Origin: JBASNZ01 sp049657775 | GTDB taxonomy: Bacteria > Actinomycetota > Coriobacteriia > Anaerosomatales > Anaerosomataceae | Direction of reading: 5' to 3' | Length of the DNA: 10,224 nucleotides | Assembly: GCA_049657775.1 (NCBI GenBank) | Contig: JBASNZ010000066.1 | Span: 1 to 10,224, forward strand | Part shown: piece by piece, positions 7,166 to 10,224 of the stretch | Position numbering within the stretch: the first letter of the stretch is position 1 | How the letters are laid out: each line of letters begins with the position of its first letter | Made by a program: the position numbers and the translations under genes | The notes under the pieces: generated by a model | The model's database searches: none | What the model was told of the DNA's origin: nothing | What the model saw: the letters and a program-made list of their open reading frames with translations, nothing else

Positions 7166-7395
7166 AACGCGAGTACAGCCTGGAGGAGTGGCGCGCCATG
7201 CGCGCGAGCACGCTTCCCGAGATGGTGCGCCTGGCGCAGCACCGACGCACGCGCCGCAAGCCCCGCACGGCCGAGCAGCGGGCGATGATCATTCGCTCGG
7301 CGGTTGCCGCTGTCGAGCGTCGTGAGGGCGAGGGACGACTGGTGCGGGTAGGTCCGGGGGAGTACGAGGTTCGATCGGTGCGCGGTGGGCGATAG
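7162..7395 (+). CDS. Small arginine-rich protein coupled to the HTH-nucleotidyltransferase gene
   Basis: This 77-residue protein starts at a GTG that overlaps the preceding TGA (GTGA), a standard coupling arrangement. It contains about 18 Arg and 2 Lys, concentrated in the middle (AQHRRTRRKPRTAEQR), and is predicted to be mostly helical up to about residue 55. A short beta-like tail follows (GRLVRVGPGEYEVRSV). I do not recognise a family. There are no Cys residues, no signal peptide and no HEPN RX4-6H motif. The strong positive charge suggests nucleic-acid binding or binding to an acidic partner. By context it may be the partner, possibly the antitoxin, of the upstream protein, but nothing in the sequence proves it. 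It could also be an unrelated small protein sharing the transcript. Confidence 0.65.
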   Translation: MKREYSLEEWRAMRASTLPEMVRLAQHRRTRRKPRTAEQRAMIIRSAVAAVERREGEGRLVRVGPGEYEVRSVRGGR

Positions 7396-7459
7396 CGGCG
7401 TCGTGGCGTCCGGGGTCCTGTCACCTGGCGCGAACCTCGCCCCGCTTCCTCCTGCGTGG

Positions 7460-7465
7460 TACCAT
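7460..7465 (+). promoter_or_regulatory. Candidate -10 box of the hrcA operon
   Basis: TACCAT fits TAnnnT and ends three bases before the CIRCE element, so transcription would start inside CIRCE, where bound HrcA blocks polymerase. A -35 box is not evident at the usual distance. Confidence 0.4.
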
Positions 7466-7468
7466 CGT

Positions 7469-7495
7469 TTGGCACTCGCACGTGCCGAGTGCCAA
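7469..7495 (+). promoter_or_regulatory. CIRCE operator (HrcA binding site)
   Basis: TTGGCACTC (7469-7477), a nine-base spacer, then GAGTGCCAA (7487-7495) form a perfect 9-bp inverted repeat. It matches the CIRCE consensus TTAGCACTC-N9-GAGTGCTAA except for one symmetric change in each arm (A to G, and T to C). It sits 16 bases before the hrcA ATG. HrcA is known to bind this element and repress heat-shock genes, with GroEL setting its activity, so the hrcA-dnaJ-rsmE operon is very probably autoregulated. Confidence 0.95.
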
Positions 7496-7511
7496 CCCGG
7501 GAGTCTCGAAC

Positions 7512-8534
7512 ATGCTGAACGAACGCCGGCGCGCTGTTCTCGCCGCACTTGTCGATGAATATGTGAGCACCACCCAGCCGGTCGGCTCCAAGGTCTTAGT
7601 GGAGCGGCACCGTTTGGGGTGCTCGCCCGCGACCGTGCGCGCCGAACTCGCCGCGCTCGAAGAGAGCGGCTTTCTGCTTCAGCCCCACATCTCATCGGGT
7701 CGCGTACCCACAGACACGGGCTATCGCGCCTTCGTCGACGACGTTCACGAACGTATCGGCGCGCTCGGCCTGTCCTCCGAGGAGGTCGGCAGCATCCACA
7801 GCGCGTACGACGCGCTCGAGCACGAGATGCCCGACGTGATGCGCGAGACGTCGATGCTGCTGTCCCGTTTCACCAACTACGTCGCCGTTGTGGCCGCGCC
7901 CGCGCTCCGCCGCGCACGCATGCGGCGCGTCTCGGTGGTCCCGCTTGCCGAGCGCCGCGCGCTCGTGGTGGTCGTGACCGACTCGGGGCAGGTAGCCAAC
8001 CGCACGCTTGACCTGGACGTTCCGGTGCCCGACGCCACGCTCGCCGAGGTGGAGCGGTACCTCACCGCGATACTCGAAGACAAGGTGGGCGAGCAGATCC
8101 TCACCATCCGCGACGACGCCTCGGCACCCGCCGACGCGTTTGCGTTCGTGACGCTCCAAGTGCTCGACGAGGTCGTGGACTGCCTCAAGGAGGCCGATGA
8201 GGACCGCGTGGTCACCGGCGGCGTCGCGGCGCTGCTCGCGCAGCCGGAACTGGCCGACCCCGGTGTCTCGCGTCCGCTCGTGGCGCTTCTCGAAGACGGC
8301 CTCACGATGCTGAAGGTCCTCTCGGACGTGATGCACTCGGGTGACGTCGCGGTGCGCATCGGGCATGAGAACTCGGTCTCCGCGCTCGGGTCGATGAGCT
8401 TCGTCGCCAGCCCGTATGGCGGCCCCGACCGAACCGGTGTCATCGGCGTCATCGGCCCGACCCGCATGGACTACCCCCGCGCGATCACGACGGTGAAGAC
8501 CGTGGCTGATACGCTGACAGACGTACTCGGATAA
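7512..8534 (+). CDS. hrcA: Heat-inducible transcription repressor HrcA
   Basis: HrcA is a dimeric repressor of class I heat-shock genes that binds CIRCE, present just upstream. The ATG at 7512 gives 340 residues beginning MLNERRRAVLAALVDEYV, a typical HrcA N-terminus, with GGGAG (7499-7503) eight bases before it. An in-frame GTG at 7482 lies inside CIRCE and would add ten residues, so it is rejected as the start. Residues about 1-100 hold the winged-helix region: YVSTTQPVGSKVL, CSPATVRAELAALEESGFL, then QPHISSGRVPTDTGYRAFVD. The C-terminal GAF-like domain ends with the family block GVIGVIGPTRMDYPRAITTV and helix VKTVADTLTDVLG. The stop lies 54 bases before dnaJ, consistent with one operon. 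No grpE or dnaK follows, as in actinobacterial hrcA-dnaJ2 loci. Confidence 0.97.
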   Translation: MLNERRRAVLAALVDEYVSTTQPVGSKVLVERHRLGCSPATVRAELAALEESGFLLQPHISSGRVPTDTGYRAFVDDVHERIGALGLSSEEVGSIHSAYDALEHEMPDVMRETSMLLSRFTNYVAVVAAPALRRARMRRVSVVPLAERRALVVVVTDSGQVANRTLDLDVPVPDATLAEVERYLTAILEDKVGEQILTIRDDASAPADAFAFVTLQVLDEVVDCLKEADEDRVVTGGVAALLAQPELADPGVSRPLVALLEDGLTMLKVLSDVMHSGDVAVRIGHENSVSALGSMSFVASPYGGPDRTGVIGVIGPTRMDYPRAITTVKTVADTLTDVLG

Positions 8535-8548
8535 CGGAGGAATCGTGC

Positions 8549-8632
8549 GTGGCGGAGCATTCCGACACGCCGGCAGGACAGGAGAACCGTGGCTTCAACC
8601 GACTACTACGAGGTGCTTGGCGTCGCGCGTGA
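8549..8632 (+). CDS. Possible 27-codon leader ORF overlapping the dnaJ start
   Basis: A strong Shine-Dalgarno sequence, GGAGG at 8536-8540, lies right after the hrcA stop. It is eight bases before a GTG at 8549, an ideal spacing, but 48 bases before the dnaJ GTG. The frame from 8549 reads MAEHSDTPAGQENRGFNRLL and continues to a TGA at 8630-8632, inside dnaJ in another frame. Translation of it could couple hrcA and dnaJ expression. No homology is recognised, and the ORF may be chance. A second GTG at 8545, only four bases from GGAGG, opens a third frame and is less well spaced. Confidence 0.25.
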   Translation: MAEHSDTPAGQENRGFNRLLRGAWRRA

Positions 8633-9710
8633 CGCGTCGGCCGACGAGATCAAGAAGGCCTTCCGCAAGAAGGCGCGCGAGACGCATCCCGACGTCTCCG
8701 ACGGCGAGCACGCCGAGGAGCAATTCAAGGCCATCAACGAGGCGTACGAAGTGCTCTCGGACGCCGAGAAGCGGGCCAACTACGACCGCTTCGGTTCGGC
8801 CGACCCCCGTGCCGGGGGCTTTGGCGGCGGCTACGCCGACATGGGCGACGCCTTTGGCATCAACGACATCTTCGAGACGTTCTTCGGCGGCGTCACCGGC
8901 GGGTTTGGAGGCGGCGGCGGGCGCGTGCGGCTTGAGGGTCGCGACATGCGGATGCAGACCGTTATCACGCTTGCGGAAGCCGCGAGCGGCGTGGAGAAGG
9001 ATATCAGCGTCACGCGCACCGGCGCGTGTCCCACGTGCACGGGCAGCGGTGCGGCCCCCGGCGGCAGTGCCAAGACGTGCCCCGAATGCAACGGCAGCGG
9101 CCAGAAGCGTCACGCCCGTCGGACGATCCTGGGGATGATGGAGTCGCTCACTCCCTGTGATCGCTGCGGCGCCACGGGTACGATCGTGGAGCCGCCGTGC
9201 CCGGAGTGCTCCGGTTCGGGCCAGGCCCGCATCACCGAGACAGTGCGTGTGAACATCCCTGCAGGTATCGCCGACGGCCAGACGCTGCGCGTCCCCGGTC
9301 ACGGTGAGGCGGGCATCCGCGGCGCCAGGACCGGCGACCTGCTCGTGGTCGTGCGCGTGCAGGCACACGAGTTCCTCCATCGCGAGGGCGATGATCTTCA
9401 CGCCATGGCAGCCATCAACATCGCGCAGGCCGCGCTTGGCGGCACGCTCAATGTGCCCGGACTCTTCGGCAACGAAGAGGTCGCGTTCGGCGCAGGCGTG
9501 CAGAACGGCGACGCCGTGCACCTCAAGGGCCGTGGGATGCCGCGCGCACGGGGCGGCACGGGCGACTTCGTCGTGCACCTGCGCGTTGACGTGCCCAAGA
9601 AGCTCTCCAAGAAGCAGCGTGAGCTGTTGCGCGAACTCGGTGACTCGTTCGGCACCGGCAAGGGTGCCGCCACCAAGCTCGAGCGCCTCAAGGACTGGCT
9701 GGGCGGGTAG
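8589..9710 (+). CDS. dnaJ: Chaperone DnaJ (type I Hsp40)
   Basis: DnaJ delivers unfolded clients to DnaK and stimulates its ATPase in the cytoplasm. The 373 residues show every type I part. The J domain is at 4-70 with HPD at 33-35, and the Gly/Phe region is at about 76-112 with DIFETFF. Four zinc-finger repeats start at C147 (CPTCTGSG), C164 (CPECNGSG), C190 (CDRCGATG) and C204 (CPECSGSG). The client-binding C-terminal domains run from about 215 (VNIPAGIADGQTLRVPGHGE). The third zinc repeat has Ala in place of the usual first Gly. The start is a GTG with AGGAG only four bases away. No other start codon lies between the in-frame stop and this GTG. It is probably the second dnaJ of the genome (dnaJ2 in Actinobacteria), because dnaK and grpE are absent here. 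It is under CIRCE/HrcA control through the operon. Confidence 0.97.
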   Translation: MASTDYYEVLGVARDASADEIKKAFRKKARETHPDVSDGEHAEEQFKAINEAYEVLSDAEKRANYDRFGSADPRAGGFGGGYADMGDAFGINDIFETFFGGVTGGFGGGGGRVRLEGRDMRMQTVITLAEAASGVEKDISVTRTGACPTCTGSGAAPGGSAKTCPECNGSGQKRHARRTILGMMESLTPCDRCGATGTIVEPPCPECSGSGQARITETVRVNIPAGIADGQTLRVPGHGEAGIRGARTGDLLVVVRVQAHEFLHREGDDLHAMAAINIAQAALGGTLNVPGLFGNEEVAFGAGVQNGDAVHLKGRGMPRARGGTGDFVVHLRVDVPKKLSKKQRELLRELGDSFGTGKGAATKLERLKDWLGG

Positions 9711-9773
9711 CGTGAGCGCGAATCTCCCACACGGCGCGCCGGTGAGCACGCGCCGCACCAGCACGTCGGTCCT

Positions 9774-10224
9774 GTGAGCGCGCACCGGTTCTTCCTTGCG
9801 GGGCCGCTTCTGCCACAGATCGGTCCGCTACCGCTGACGGATGCCGACCGGCATCATCTTCGTGACGTGCTGCGTCTGGCCGTGGACGAGGAGATCGTGG
9901 CCGTCACGCCTGCCGGCGAAGCCTTCCGCGTTCGCCTGAGCGCGATCGGCCCCGACGCCATCGAGGGCGAGATCGTCGGCCCGGTCCCGACCCCGGACGT
10001 GCCCCGCGTGTGGCTCGTGCAGGGGCTCGCAAAGGGCGAGAAGATGGACCTGGTCGTGCGCATGGCCACCGAACTCGGTGTGGAGCGCATCATCCCGCTA
10101 TCGACCTCGCGCTCGGTCGTTAGACTCGACGCCGGACGTGCCGAGGTGCGCGTCGAACGGTGGCAACGGATCGTCGCCGGCGCCGCTAAACAGGCGCAAC
10201 TCGCGCGGATCCCCGTAGTAACGT
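9774..10224 (+). CDS. rsmE: 16S rRNA (uracil-1498-N3)-methyltransferase RsmE, 3' end outside window
   Basis: RsmE is a SPOUT-family enzyme that methylates U1498 of 16S rRNA in the 30S subunit using S-adenosylmethionine. The frame is open from the GTG at 9774 to the end of the window (150 codons). The N-terminal PUA-like domain starts HRFFLAGPLLP with HHLRDVLRLAVDEEI. The linker into the SPOUT domain has the hallmark GLAKGEKMDLVVRMATELGV, then IIPLSTSRSVV and ERWQRIVAGAAKQAQ. The SAM-binding knot at the C-terminus is outside the window. No other start codon occurs in frame after the dnaJ stop, 63 bases upstream. The ribosome-binding site is weak, so expression may depend on coupling to the upstream genes. 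The hrcA-dnaJ-rsmE order is known in Actinobacteria. Confidence 0.93.
   Translation, partial: MSAHRFFLAGPLLPQIGPLPLTDADRHHLRDVLRLAVDEEIVAVTPAGEAFRVRLSAIGPDAIEGEIVGPVPTPDVPRVWLVQGLAKGEKMDLVVRMATELGVERIIPLSTSRSVVRLDAGRAEVRVERWQRIVAGAAKQAQLARIPVVT

Noticed and set aside
7411..7444. CGGGG/CCCCG pairing downstream of the small basic gene as a terminator
   Set aside because: It has a five-base stem with a loop of over 20 bases and no T-tract, which is expected by chance in GC-rich DNA.
7482..7511. GTG at 7482 as the hrcA start
   Set aside because: It lies within the CIRCE element and before the Shine-Dalgarno sequence. The ATG at 7512 matches the family N-terminus.
8595..9785. 396-codon minus-strand open frame opposite dnaJ
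   Set aside because: DnaJ on the plus strand is unambiguous. The antisense frame is long only because of the high GC content.

Overview
The window is high-GC bacterial DNA. It looks like an anaerobic, respiring actinobacterium, for example a Coriobacteriia relative of the Anaerosomatales/OPB41 type. This placement is inferred from GTG starts, strong G/C third-position use, the hrcA-dnaJ-rsmE order without grpE/dnaK, a CIRCE operator, possible leaderless promoters and two large multiheme c-type cytochromes. No rRNA or taxonomic marker confirms it.

Layout, left to right. (1) Bases 3-1958 (+) hold the 3' part of a secreted multiheme cytochrome: one CXXCH heme site, about 420 residues of beta-rich sequence with two fibronectin-III-like domains, then six CXXCH sites. 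A GC hairpin follows. (2) lepA (2026-3828) and hemW (3821-5002) overlap by 8 bases and form a translation-factor/heme-chaperone pair. (3) Convergent to hemW, on the minus strand (6159-5048), is a second, signal-peptide-bearing cytochrome with seven CXXCH sites. It is split by a one-base deficit in a C run. A good sigma-70-type promoter lies upstream of it. (4) Divergent from it, 6401-7165 encodes an excisionase-type HTH joined to a nucleotidyltransferase-like domain, overlapping by 4 bases a 77-residue, very arginine-rich protein (7162-7395). A tandem 10-bp repeat lies at the promoter. This is the least explained part of the window and the best candidate for an undescribed module, possibly a toxin-antitoxin or regulatory pair. 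(5) A CIRCE element at 7469-7495 precedes hrcA (7512-8534), dnaJ (8589-9710) and the 5' part of rsmE (from 9774), a heat-shock operon repressed by its own first product.

Functionally, core housekeeping genes (lepA, hemW, hrcA, dnaJ, rsmE) alternate with accessory genes (two cytochromes and the HTH-nucleotidyltransferase pair). The cytochromes suggest extracytoplasmic electron transfer. HemW carries the HNxxYW heme-binding motif and sits between the two cytochrome genes, but no functional link is proven. There is no tRNA, rRNA, CRISPR array or transposase. The longest gap between genes (6160-6400) is 241 bases and holds promoters and the tandem repeat.
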